Shown: in pieces, positions 1 through 10,660 of the stretch
How positions within the stretch are numbered: the stretch's first letter is position 1
How the letters are laid out: each line of letters opens with the position of its first letter
Assembly: GCF_031755915.1 (NCBI RefSeq)
Contig: NC_083381.1
Span: 3,732,501 to 3,796,500 of the forward strand
Reading direction: 5' to 3'
DNA: 64,000 bases
Source of the DNA: Ziziphus jujuba
Taxonomy: Eukaryota > Streptophyta > Magnoliopsida > Rosales > Rhamnaceae
The notes under the pieces: model-generated
Databases searched by the model: none
What the model saw: the letters and a program-made list of their open reading frames with translations, nothing else
Told to the model about the DNA's origin: nothing
Translations under genes and position numbers: made by a program

Positions 1-2
1 TG

Positions 3-3000
3 GTATTAAAGGGTGATGGTGAGCTGGAATCCGCAAGTGAAGAAAGTGGAGCTGAAATCGAGCAAGAGGAGGGTTGTAATGAAGATGAAACCGAACCTGT
101 AGATACATCTAAGGCCGAGTTGAGCTTGGTTTCAAGAAGAGTACTTGCTGTCTACAAAGATGAAGAGCAGATACAAAGAGAGAACATCTTCCACACTCGC
201 TGCGAAATACAAGGTAAAATTTGTAGCATGATTATAGATAGTGGGAGTTGTACTAATGTGATAAGTAATCTTGTAGTTGATAAATTAGGTTTGAAAACAA
301 TTAAACATCCAGAACCTTATAGATTACAATGGCTTAATGATAGTGGTAAGATGAAAGTAAACAAACAAGCCAAAGTAAAATTTAATATAGGTAGATATGA
401 GGATGTAGTTTTATGTGATATTGTACCTATGATTGCGGGACATATACTATTAGGTAGACCATGGCAATTTGATAAAGATGCTACTCATTTTGGTCGAGAA
501 AATAGTATTGTTTTCAGGTTTAAAGGGAAGAAGATCAAGCTGGAACCATTATCTCCTAAAGAGGTTTACAAGGACCAATTGCAAATGCAACAAAGGAGAG
601 AAGCCGAAAAGCTCAAGGAAAAAGCAAGCATGGCACCAACGGCTTCACCATCCATTCAAGAAGGTAAGATTGAGGTTGCTGACCAAGGTAAGGTTTCTAA
701 GGTTCATATTGAGTGGAAAGACCAAGAAAAAGCCGAGAGAGAGGTGAGAAAAGAGAGCAAACCCGAGAGCATAAATAAACTGGAAATTTCCGCCAATGAG
801 AGCCAAACCGAGGGAAGAAAAAGGAAAGAAAGAAAAGAGAGGAAAAACCAGAATTTTTATTTGAGTTTAGGGGATATTAATAAGGTTATTGAGTGTAAGA
901 AACCTTTGCTGGTCATGCTTTACAAAGAAAATTATTTTAATGATCAAACTAACTTTGAAGAACTTGAATTGCCAAGTTCAATGATTTCTCTTTTGAAGGA
1001 ATTTGGAGATGTCTTCCCAAGTGAGATTCCAAGTGGACTACCACCTATTCGAGGGATAGAACATCAAATTGATTTTGTTCCAGGGGCTGCCATACCAAAT
1101 AGACCAGCTTATAGGAGCAATCCCGAAGAAACAAAGGAGCTGCAAAAACAGGTAAGTGATTTGCTTGATAAAGGATATATTCGTGAGAGTTTAAGTCCAT
1201 GTGCTGTTCCTGTTTTGTTGGTACCTAAAAAGGATGGTTCTTGGAGAATGTGTGTTGATTGTAGAGCTATAAATAATATTACCATCAAATATAGACATCC
1301 CATTCCTAGATTAGATGATATGCTTGATGAATTGCATGGTGCTTGCATGTTTACAAAAATTGATCTTAGGAGTGGTTATCACCAAATTAGGATGAAAGAA
1401 GGTGATGAATGGAAAACCGCATTCAAAACTAAATATGGACTGTATGAATGGTTAGTTATGCCTTTTGGATTATCCAATGCACCTAGTACTTTCATGAGGC
1501 TTATGAATCATGTAATGCGTCCATTTATTGGTAAATTTGTGGTTGTTTATTTTGATGACATTTTAATATATAGCCGAAATTTAGATGACCATGTGGATCA
1601 ACTTAGGCAAGTTTTGCAAGTTCTTAGAAAGGAAAGATTATTTGCTAACATTAAAAAATGTGACTTTTGCAAAGAAGAGCTTGTGTTTCTAGGTTTTGTA
1701 GTAAGTGCTGCAGGAATCAAAGTTGATCAAGCTAAGGTGAAGGCAATCCAAGAGTGGTCGGTTCCTACTTCCATTACCCAAGTGAGGAGCTTTCATGGCT
1801 TGGCAAGTTTTTACCGAAGATTTGTCAAGGATTTTAGTACCATAGCAGCACCATTGAATGAAGTTGTCAAGAAGAATGTTGGCTTCAAATGGGGGGAAGT
1901 ACAAGAAAAATCTTTTAATTTGTTGAAAGAAAAATTGTGTAATGCACCTTTGTTAGTTTTGCCAAATTTTTCTAAGACTTTTGAAATTGAGTGTGATGCT
2001 TTGGGTGTAGGTATTGGAGCTGTTTTAATGCAAGAAGGAAGGCCCATAGCCTACTTTAGTGAAAAATTGAATGGAGCTTCCCTAAACTACCCGACTTATG
2101 ACAAGGAGATGTATGCTTTGGTGAGGGCTTTGGAGACGTGGCAGCATTATCTTATGCCAAAGGAGTTTGTGATTCATACGGATCATGAGTCTTTGAAGCA
2201 TATCAAGGGTCAAGGAAAGCTCAACCGAAGGCATGCTAAGTGGATTGAGTTTATTGAAACATTTCCATATGTGATCCGCTACAAAAAAGGTAAGGAAAAT
2301 GTGGTTGCCGATGCATTATCCCGAAGGTATGTGCTCTTTTCTACTTTAGATGCTAGATTGCTTGGATTTGAACAATTGAAAGAACTTTATGAGCATGATA
2401 GTGACTTTGGAGAGATTTTTAGAACCTGTTTGAAACATGGATTTAATAAATTTTACATATTTGAGGGATATTTGTTTAAGGAAAACAAACTTTGTGTGCC
2501 TAATTGTAGTATAAGGGAATTATTGGTTCGGGAAGGACATGGGGGTGGTTTAATGGGTCATTTTGGTATTTTAAAGACTTTATCCTTGCTGCAAGAACAT
2601 TTTTATTGGCCTAACATGAGGAGAGATGTTGAGAGAATTTGTGAAAGATGTGTGAAGTGCCGAAAAACAAAATCAACATTGAAACCGCATGGATTGTATA
2701 AGCCTTTGCCGATTCCTACCTATCCTTGGATAGATTTGTCTATGGATTTTATTCTTGGGTTGCCTAGGTCAAGGATAGGTAAGGATTCAATATTTGTTGT
2801 AGTAGATAGGTTTTCTAAGATGGCACATTTTATTGCATGTAATAAAACTGATGATGCATACAACATTGCTAATTTATTTTTCAAGGAAATTGTGAGATTG
2901 CATGGAATGCCAAAAACTATTGTGTCGGATAGGGATGCTAAGTTCTTAAGCTATTTTTGGAAGACATTGTGGGCTAAATTAGGTACTAAGCTTTTATTTT

Positions 3001-3353
3001 CAACTACTTGTCATCCACAAACTGATGGACAAACCGAAGTAGTAAATAGAACCTTGTCTGCATTATTGAGAGCATTAATTAGTAGAAATTTAAGGACTTG
3101 GGAAGAATGTTTGCCACATGTTGAATTTGCATATAATAGGTCTTTACATTCAGCAACTAAATTTACTCCATTTGAAATTGTTTATGGTTTTAATCCTTTG
3201 ACTCCATTAGATTTAACACCTTTGCCTTTAAGTGAGCGTGCTAATCTAGATGGAAAACAAAAAGCTGATTTTGTAAAGCAGATTCATGAGAAAACCCGAG
3301 CAAACATTGAGAGGAGGACCGAGCAATATGCAAGGGTGGCTAATCAAGGCTGA
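3..3353 (+). CDS. CRM-A pol: protease, reverse transcriptase, RNase H, integrase (5' partial, premature stop)
   Basis: This is the retrotransposon polyprotein that cuts itself, copies the element RNA to DNA and inserts it. The frame is open from the left window edge, so the true start lies upstream. Numbering from the codon at 120: aspartic protease DSG at residues 40-42; reverse transcriptase with FDD at 478-480; RNase H aspartate near 626; integrase with an HHCC zinc domain and the D876, D937, E973 triad (DD35E). The RT block with DCRAINN and [12 protein letters not shown] is typical of CRM. The ORF ends at a TGA (3351-3353) where CRM-B has CGA (Arg), so this is a nonsense mutation and the GPY/F tail is cut off. 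Substitutions relative to CRM-B are mostly nonsynonymous, as expected for a decaying copy. Confidence 0.93.
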   Translation, partial: VLKGDGELESASEESGAEIEQEEGCNEDETEPVDTSKAELSLVSRRVLAVYKDEEQIQRENIFHTRCEIQGKICSMIIDSGSCTNVISNLVVDKLGLKTIKHPEPYRLQWLNDSGKMKVNKQAKVKFNIGRYEDVVLCDIVPMIAGHILLGRPWQFDKDATHFGRENSIVFRFKGKKIKLEPLSPKEVYKDQLQMQQRREAEKLKEKASMAPTASPSIQEGKIEVADQGKVSKVHIEWKDQEKAEREVRKESKPESINKLEISANESQTEGRKRKERKERKNQNFYLSLGDINKVIECKKPLLVMLYKENYFNDQTNFEELELPSSMISLLKEFGDVFPSEIPSGLPPIRGIEHQIDFVPGAAIPNRPAYRSNPEETKELQKQVSDLLDKGYIRESLSPCAVPVLLVPKKDGSWRMCVDCRAINNITIKYRHPIPRLDDMLDELHGACMFTKIDLRSGYHQIRMKEGDEWKTAFKTKYGLYEWLVMPFGLSNAPSTFMRLMNHVMRPFIGKFVVVYFDDILIYSRNLDDHVDQLRQVLQVLRKERLFANIKKCDFCKEELVFLGFVVSAAGIKVDQAKVKAIQEWSVPTSITQVRSFHGLASFYRRFVKDFSTIAAPLNEVVKKNVGFKWGEVQEKSFNLLKEKLCNAPLLVLPNFSKTFEIECDALGVGIGAVLMQEGRPIAYFSEKLNGASLNYPTYDKEMYALVRALETWQHYLMPKEFVIHTDHESLKHIKGQGKLNRRHAKWIEFIETFPYVIRYKKGKENVVADALSRRYVLFSTLDARLLGFEQLKELYEHDSDFGEIFRTCLKHGFNKFYIFEGYLFKENKLCVPNCSIRELLVREGHGGGLMGHFGILKTLSLLQEHFYWPNMRRDVERICERCVKCRKTKSTLKPHGLYKPLPIPTYPWIDLSMDFILGLPRSRIGKDSIFVVVDRFSKMAHFIACNKTDDAYNIANLFFKEIVRLHGMPKTIVSDRDAKFLSYFWKTLWAKLGTKLLFSTTCHPQTDGQTEVVNRTLSALLRALISRNLRTWEECLPHVEFAYNRSLHSATKFTPFEIVYGFNPLTPLDLTPLPLSERANLDGKQKADFVKQIHEKTRANIERRTEQYARVANQG

Positions 3354-3917
3354 AAATCAATGGTGTTTGAACCTGGAGATTGGGTGTGGCTGCATTTAAG
3401 GAAAGAAAGATTCCCCGAACAAAGGAAATCAAAACTCATGCCGAGGGGTGATGGACCTTTTCAAGTTTTGGAGAGGATAAACGACAATGCTTACAAGCTT
3501 GATCTACCGGGTGAGTATAATGTTAGTGCTTCCTTTAATGTTGCTGATTTATCTCCTTTTGCTGCAGGTGATGATTTTGATTTGAGGACAAATCCTTTTC
3601 AAGAGGAGGGGAATGATGCGAATCCACCCGAGACAGCTCGACCAACAACCCGCTGGGGTGCTGACCCATTACAAATGAAGGTGGGGCCGATCACTAGGGC
3701 CCAAGCCAAGATGTTCAAGGACAATCTTGCTGTCTTCATACAAGGAATAAGTCATAGTCAAGAGGGGTTGTCCATATCTAAAGAACAAAGGCCTGTTTTA
3801 CTCATACAAGCAATAGAAGCCAAAACGGGGTCGGGTGACGTTTTTGGTGACAATAAAGAGGCCGGGTTGTATAAATTGGAACCCCATCTTTATGGGTTTA
3901 ATTTATATGGAGGATGA
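3354..3917 (+). pseudogene. CRM-A integrase C-terminus (GPY/F and tail), separated by the TGA
   Basis: Same frame as the pol ORF and continuous with it but for the TGA at 3351-3353. It encodes the end of integrase: GDWVWLHLRKERFP, a GPY/F-type module around DGPFQVLERINDNAYKLDLP, then FNVADLSPF. From 3614 the codons lie inside the 3' LTR and encode a tail with GPITRAQAK, a motif I associate with CRM-type integrase ends. The first ATG after the stop is at 3360, but separate translation is doubtful. The stop is TGA at 3915-3917. Confidence 0.85.
3601..3613 (+). other. CRM-A polypurine tract
   Basis: AAGAGGAGGGGAA directly abuts the LTR start TGATGCG and would prime plus-strand DNA synthesis. 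Unusually it is also coding (Gln-Glu-Glu-Gly-Asn of the polyprotein). Confidence 0.85.
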
Positions 3918-4138
3918 GTCATAGAAACCAGCCAAAGAAGCTTCAAAGCCGACCAACAAGGAGGTTTGCGCACAAGGAGAAGGAAAGGCCGGATTTGCTG
4001 TATTCTTCGTGGGCTTTACTGTATTTTACTGTATTAGCCTTTTCTCTTACTTCCAAGCAAGGGCAACGTGACGAACTTCACAATAAGCTTATTTGGCATC
4101 CTACAAAGCATATTGAAGCTGATTTGGAGCTCACTTGA
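3914..4138 (+). CDS. Small LTR ORF, 74 codons, overlapping the pol stop (doubtful gene)
   Basis: The ATG overlaps the pol TGA as ATGA, a reinitiation-like layout. The ORF is open in three LTR copies (here, 26694-26918, 33802-34026), and a related reading frame ending in HPTWHMGADL sits in the old solo LTR (18327-18563). The product is basic with no family I recognise. Changes between copies are mainly amino-acid changing, which argues against selection on the protein. It is listed because of its layout, not as an established gene. Confidence 0.25.
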   Translation: MSHRNQPKKLQSRPTRRFAHKEKERPDLLYSSWALLYFTVLAFSLTSKQGQRDELHNKLIWHPTKHIEADLELT

Positions 4139-4304
4139 GTCAAAGAATTGGTCAAAGTCAATGTAGTCAAAAAGCTAGTATTTTAGTTTCCTAATTTTAT
4201 TCTACTTTTTGTTTTAGGAAACTACCATTATTTTTAGTTTCTATTTATTTATTTTCTGGACAAATAAGATTAGGAAAGTTATTATTTTATTATTTTCTTT
4301 GTAA

Positions 4305-4344
4305 ATTAATTAATTCCTAATTCAAAATAAAGGAATTAATTAAT
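4305..4344. promoter_or_regulatory. Perfect inverted repeat in CRM U3 region
   Basis: A 14-bp stem (ATTAATTAATTCCT and its complement) flanks a 12-nt loop about 100 bp upstream of the TATA-like box. It is present in all CRM-A/B LTRs (27085-27124, 34193-34232) and in a slightly imperfect form in the old solo LTR near 18740-18780. Role unknown. Confidence 0.5.
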
Positions 4345-4745
4345 CCAACTTAGATTAGGAAAAGGAAAGTTTCGGCCAAGGTAGAATTCTTCATTGAGTG
4401 GCCGGTTTTTCCTAGGGTTTTTTTTGTTTCTTTCAAAGCCTATTTAAAGGCTTATTTTTCATTAATAATGGAACTTTGAAACTTTGATTTGATTAAGAAA
4501 ATACATGTGAGATTAATTATCTCTTTGTTCTTTGAGAACACCTAAAACACCATTAGAGTATTGGTTGTTTTAGCTTGACTTATCAATAGGTTTTCCATCC
4601 CCTATTGTGGCATCTACATTATACCAAGGTTTCTAACCACAGGTTGGTTAGGGGTTGAGGTCAATTCCATTAGAACTTGAACTTAATTAAAGATCCGGGC
4701 TAATATAATACGGGTTTAGGAGCAGGTCGTCCTAGGTTCGTATCA

Positions 4746-5002
4746 CCTAGTATCTAATCCCATATTGCCTCGATGTAGATCAGGGGATGGTTTAAATGTA
4801 ATGATAGTTGGCCTTTTTAGAGTAGTTGACTTTAAGGTTTGAAAGAACTTCATAGTTAAACGTGCTCAAGCGAGAGTAGTTTAAGGATTGGTGACCTTTT
4901 AGAAAATTCTAAGTAAAAGAACCCCATACGGAGTGCGATAGCTAAATCAAGGATAATATTGGCAGAGAACGACAGGTTTGCCAATGGAGGCAGATGTTGT
5001 AA
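4746..5002 (+). mobile_element. Cassandra-type LTR, right-hand part (copy 1)
   Basis: This is the part of a Cassandra second LTR that lies to the right of the CRM insertion. It contains a 5S-rRNA-like internal promoter stretch at 4854-4873 (AGTTAAACGTGCTCAAGCGA) and a following GAGAGTAG...GGATTGGTGACC. The start CCTAG is the CRM target duplication. The end near 5002 (GATGTTGTAA) is judged by comparison with GTGTTACA of the first LTR at 26278. Confidence 0.7.
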
Positions 5003-5276
5003 TGAATATAGTTATGATTATACATATTTATATATATATATATATTACTTAACCCCCTACTACTATCATGTGATGTAGAGATGGTTGAAGGGTCTTAGCT
5101 CTCCAACACGTCAGGGACACCGAGGATCATAGTCCGCCAATGGAGGCAAGGTGTTACAATGGATATAGTTATAATTATACATATATATTAATCAACCCCC
5201 TGCTATTATCACGTGATATAGAGATTGGTTGAAGGGTCCTAGCTTTGCAATGCATCAAGACACCAAGGGTCATATG
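4981..5276. repeat. 156-bp tandem duplication
   Basis: Two diverged units start at CCAATGGAGGCA (4981 and 5137). Each contains a TATA-rich stretch, then an AACCCCCTRCTAYTATCA-like block and GGTTGAAGGGTC. The second unit carries the better preserved GTGTTACA ending. It overlaps the end of the Cassandra LTR and is also present in copy 2 at about 34869-35166. Confidence 0.75.
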
Positions 5277-5405
5277 ATAGTTTTCTCCTTATCCATTGGC
5301 TCTACTATATCTTAGAATGCTAAGGTTCTTATGATAGGATTTAATATTATGCATAGTTTATTTGTTCTGATATTAGTGGATTATAGTTATGAAACTATTA
5401 CTTTT

Positions 5406-8400
5406 TGTCATGACCCATCCAAGATCCCTTATTGAAACCATAGACAAGGCCTGACTCTAGAGAAAGCCCATTGAACCTTTCAATGGAAAGTTTAGTAGTA
5501 TCTCCCCTAAGGGTTTGATTAGCCACAAATTTCCTGCACAAAAAACACATTTCTAAAAGTACCACCTTATTCCTCCCAACTCACCACAAATGCTTCCATA
5601 AATTTCAGCACTTCATAATAATACAATATAGGGAGTAGGCATAATATTAAATAATTAATATTCCAATATAATATATAGAGCATCATAAAGTTTACAATTT
5701 AGTACAATATAAAGACAAAAAGAAATATTACAAGGTAGGGAGAAAAAGGAAAGAAAAAGGCTTCTTGGAGTGCAGCAACGAACAAAGACATCAAACTCGC
5801 TTCGAATAGTCAACGTCTACTAACTTTGGCATGGAGGAGTGGATTTGAAAACATAACATGCTAATCATCCCACTGAGTAACTCCAACTACTACATAAATT
5901 AATAATAACAATAATAATAATAATAAAAGAGATTAATAATAAATAAATTAATAATTAATTAATTAAAAATAATGATTTAATGAAAATAAGAATTTTCTCA
6001 AAACACTCACAATCTCACTCAGTTGGAAAGGTTCCCATTTTAAAGCAATTTTCACAACACCCATAATTTTTATAATCCAAAAATTAAGGAAAACCATAAA
6101 TAAATAAAATTCAAATGGAATACAAATAATTTAAAATTTAAAATTAACATTGGAAATAGTTTAATAATAAATTATTAGATTTAGAATAAATATCGTAAGG
6201 TAAAATAAAATTGTAAATGAAATTTGTACTAGAAAAATTTGACATAAAAGCAAATTTAACCTCAATTTATAAAATTTTGATTATTTAAATCAATGAAATA
6301 ATAAAAGAAGTACTTTAATTAATTAAAACCTCAATTTGAAATGGATAATAAAATACAATAAAATTCAAGTTAAAATCTCAAATTTATATAAATAATAAAA
6401 ACATGATAAAATATATTTTAAAACATTAATTTAAAATAAATAATAAAAATATGGTAAAATACATTTTAAAACAGCACTTTAAAATAAATGATAAAAACAT
6501 AATTAAATACATTTTAAAACATTTTGTTCTGAAAAAGGAATCTATAAACTACTTGACGCAATACAGTATATACTAGTGGTATCAAATGGTATCCAGTATT
6601 GTAAGTACCACTTTCATAGGAGCTTAAAGAGAGAAACTTGCAAACGGTCGCCTTGGCATGTCAACAGCACCAATACTTATAACAATCATCCTGGCTATGG
6701 AGGAAGATGATTAATGCTTACTGTGTAATATTTGCCAAACCTTAGGTCCATGGCATCCCACAAGATGACCATACAAACTTACGCACTAACAAACAGATAT
6801 AGCGTAGAATACCAATACTGTATGATGTATCTAAAGCCATAAAATCATAAATCATACAAGTATCAAAATCTTATAAATTATCAATGGGTTCAATACATCT
6901 TTTCAAACCCATAAATTAACATTTCCTTTTAAACCATCTTCATAAATCCATCAATTTAAATACATCAACTTTTACCACAATGAAACAAAATTAATAAATA
7001 TTTAAATACATAAATATATTTTTTAGCATAATAATTAAAAAAAATATTTTTCTCAAATCCTTTAAATCAATTTATATCAAAAATAACATTCAAAACCGCA
7101 TAAAATTCATTTATAATTAAATTCATATAGATACATTTTATTATACATCATAAATTCAACAATAAAATTAACAATAGTTTAAAACCATCATTTCTTTAAA
7201 ACCAAAATATAAATTTGATGCAACACATATATTTAAATCAACATAAATTGACATCATAAATTTAAATAGCAGTTTTCTTTAATATTAAACACATAATAGT
7301 TTTCAAAAATCCAAATAAGTGCATTTTATTATGCAAATAGAGATATGACAAATTCAACAAAAAATAAGCATGAATAATTTCTCTGAAATCATAAAATCAA
7401 TGTTATTTATAACAAATATTTTTAAATTACATGAAATGGTACAATATAATTAAATAACAATTTCTTAACTTTTAAAACACATAATATTTTCAGCATTTTA
7501 AATAACATACAATGTATAATTTTATGGTCTCAAAATAATTTTTGAAAGAGTCACCTCAAATGCATGGATCATTCAAGATCCTCTACGGTATCGATCCCAT
7601 GATTCACATGTGTACGTAAAATATCAATAACAATAATACCGATTAAAATAATATTTTAATCGGATATGATATACATGGACAACTTGGGGAGCTAACATAA
7701 ATGTTGTCCAAAATACACAGTATATACCAAAATGAAACTTGTAACACGAGAATTATGAATTGGGCCTTACCTCTTATAGATTAGGCCGGTGGTTGTCAGA
7801 ATCTAACCATGAAAGATTGGAACTAAACATCCTCAAATCTCCCGATCCATTGCAATTTAAAGGAAATGGACCTCAGATTTGGGTTTAGGGAGGTCGAAAT
7901 AGGGGGAATAGGTGGGTGGCATCGTCAGAAACTCACCGAAACCAAGAATTCTACCAAGCCACTGTGGTCACTGGTGAACATCACCAGCTACAATGCGTCT
8001 GACGGCCACTAGCAGTGAAAGTTGGTGGAAAGGTATATTGAAGGGTGGGTAACATGGTGGTATGGGCAATGTCAAAAATGGATGTGCGATTTTGAGAGAA
8101 ATCAACCGTTGAAGCCTACAACATCGTCGTCGAAAATCTCCACAATCCCGATTCATCACCAACCTGTTGGCTGTGAAACTTTGTTGGTTGGCCAGTTTCA
8201 TAGTCTCCGACGTGTTAGTCCGGTGCATGTATGCCGACGGTGGTTGGAACGTGGTGAACAAGCAGTGGCCGGTTTATCTCTCATCTCTCCTCATTCTCTC
8301 CTCTCTCTCTCCTCCTTTTCTCTCCTCTCTTACACCCCTCCACCAACCAAAAAGCACCCGTGGATGCCACTATGCACTCACGGGATTGGTCAAATTTTTT

Positions 8401-8856
8401 ACACATGGCACAATGTCAATGGACATTGTGCACACACACAAAGATTGATACATGATAAACGTTGTCTTGGAAAAATTTCACAGGTCCCTAACTTTCTAAT
8501 CAAATGTCCAAATTAAGCGTGCCACTAGTACATGAACTTGTATCGATGAGTACTTTACAACCATATACAAGTCAAAACCAGATTTTACAAGAATAAAAAG
8601 TTAAACACTATACTACTCAAACAGTGTGGACCTCAATTTGTTTCTCTCATAACTTTCAAACTATAGTTCCATTTTTGACACGCTACAAGCCCTTAAACTT
8701 AGGTCGATACATACTTCACAATGGTGCCTCAGTCAATATAAAACTCCATCTAAAATAAAAAGTCAATGTGGGCCCCACTTGATCAACGTTAGTCAATTCA
8801 ATAAAACTCGGTCAATATGAGAAAAATTTTGGTGTACTTCGGGACGAGTTGTTACA
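5406..8856 (-). repeat. Left LTR of old Tekay-like element
   Basis: 3451 bp, very AT-rich in 5880-7560. It starts TGTCATGACCCATCC and ends GGGACGAGTTGTTACA. A CT-rich run lies at about 8277-8340. Open frames here, such as 8022-8516, are chance frames in LTR sequence. Over roughly 2.5 kb it aligns to 10661-13331. Confidence 0.8.
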
Positions 8857-10660
8857 ATCTACCCCTTATATAAAAATTTGGTCCTTGAAATTTGGCGCAT
8901 CAGTAAAATAGGTAGGGATACTAGTCATGCATCTGCTCCTTAGGCTTCCATGTCACCTCCTAAACTAAGTGATTTTGCCACAGGACTTTAACTGAAGGAT
9001 AGTCTTAATGTGCAATCCTTGTTCCTCGCGATCTAAGATCTATACTGGGTGCTCCATATATGATAGGTCTTATCTCTACTCTATGTCAGGAGTCTCAAGT
9101 ATGTGCGATAGGTTTGCAATGTACTTGCATAGCATCGAAACGTGAAACATGTTGTGTACTCGTGCTAACTCCTCCATTAGTGCTAATCCGTACACCATAG
9201 AGCCAATTCTCTCGATTATCTTTAGGGACCTATGTAATGAAGACTTAGCTTCCCTCGTCAGTCAAAGTGCACAAATCCTTTCCACGGAAAAAGCTTTAAG
9301 AAAACCAAATTACGTACTTCAAATTCAAGATCCTTTCTATACACATCGACATAACTCTTCTATCGGTCCTGAACAACTTTCAACATTTCTTGGATGACTT
9401 TCACCTTGTCCATAGTCATCCGTAGATATTCTAACCCAATCACGTTGTTTATCATAAGGAGCTTCTACACACCCACTTCACTCTAACACATTCGGGTCCA
9501 GAATTGTCCTCGATATAGGGCCTCATATGGGCACATTCTGATGCTCGCTTAGTAGATATTTTTGTAAGCAAACTCTACCAGCAGCAATTGTTCATCTAAT
9601 TTCCCTCGAAATTGCATGATGTATGATCTTAGCCTATCTTTCAAGGTCTGAATGGTACACTTTGCTTGCCTATCAATATGCGGATGAAAGGCAGTACTGT
9701 AGTTGAGCCTTGCTCCCATCACATCTGCTGATCTCGATCAGATATGATGGTGACCAGTACTCCATGTAGACTCACGATATGCTTCACGAATAGCTTGACC
9801 AATTTCTCTTGTGAAAATCACTCTTACGCAAGCAAGAAGTGAGCTAACTTGGTGAGTCGATCGATGATCGCCTTGCTAGGTTACATATAGTCAATGCATA
9901 ATCTCAAGCTACTATCTTTTTTCTTTACAAATAGGATGAGTACTTCCCAAGGTGACATGCTTGGTTTGATGAAAACCTTGTTCACCAGACCTTGCAGCTA
10001 AACCTTTAGCTTCCTTAACTCTACTAGAGCCATACAATATGTTGGTAAATAGGTCAGTGTTCAAAACCAATTCGATGGCAACGCCACTCTCCCTCTCTCT
10101 CTAATGGTAAACTAGACAACTAGTCAGGAACACATCCAGAAAATCCCTCACTACGGGCACATCTTCCAACCTTACACTACCTACTCGGGTATCAACCACA
10201 TGAGCTAAATGCCCTTGAAAATGCTTCGAGTAGACATGTTTGCCTAAATGTCACTTCTTTATTGTATTAGTCCACAGAGACATGATTCACAACTAACCAA
10301 TCCATGCCTAAGATCACATCAAACCCATCAAGATCCAATCGAATCAGGTCTGTTTCCATCACCTGATCTTCAATACAGCAGAGACAACCCTTGACCGTCT
10401 GACTAGGTCATAGGAAATCTCCTGCATGGGTGGCAAACTCTAATTGATATCCTAGGAGATTAGAGTTATCCCAACTCAGGAAATAAATTCTCTTGAGCAA
10501 AGGAAGGACAATTTAACAAGGTAAAAACAAAGAATAACTTGTGGATGGGACGTACAACAATTCACAATCTCGGAAGGATACAGAAAGAATAACTTGTGGA
10601 TAGGACGTACAACAATGCACAGTCTCGGAAGGATACAGAAACCTAAAGCTCTAATACCAC
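8857..10660 (-). pseudogene. Decayed Tekay-like pol fragments (protease, RT, integrase; gag missing)
   Basis: Read on the minus strand, the order is protease, RT, integrase. About 10400-10270 ends in a DVILGMDWL-like protease block. About 10020-9880 matches an RT segment ([19 protein letters not shown]). About 9880-9640 has an integrase core scrap (AIIDRLTKLAHFL). About 9460-8880 carries the integrase C-terminal end and a polypurine-like tract next to the LTR. All are broken by stops and frameshifts. A 54-bp tandem duplication lies at about 10530-10640. The degraded primer-binding site (CTCTAATACCAC) is at about 10648-10660. Gag, expected between protease and primer site, is absent. Confidence 0.72.

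Larger units (their letters stand above)
1..4745 (+). mobile_element. CRM-A: CRM-like Ty3/gypsy retrotransposon, 5' part outside window
   Basis: The element holds the pol half of a Ty3/gypsy polyprotein, a polypurine tract (3601-3613) and a 3' LTR (3614-4745). CCTAG follows the LTR. The reverse transcriptase block and an ORF running through the polypurine tract into the 3' LTR are hallmarks I know from the plant CRM (centromeric) clade, as is the TGATG...ATCA type of LTR end. It is the duplicated counterpart of CRM-B at 26394-34633. The 5' LTR and gag lie left of the window. A premature TGA at 3351-3353 breaks the ORF. Confidence 0.9.
3614..4745 (+). repeat. CRM-A 3' LTR (1132 bp)
   Basis: The LTR starts TGATGCGAA and ends TTCGTATCA, imperfect inverted ends. 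It is the same length as the CRM-B 3' LTR, with about 11 differences by eye. It encodes the last ~100 codons of the polyprotein, carries a 14-bp-stem hairpin (4305-4344) and a TATA-like TATTTAAAG at about 4441. It is followed by CCTAG, the target duplication seen around CRM-B. Confidence 0.92.

Noticed and set aside
8022..8516. 164-codon frame (and copy at 37900-38394)
   Set aside because: Lies inside the old Tekay-like LTR, with opposite-strand frames over the same bases and a CT-rich run; no protein features.
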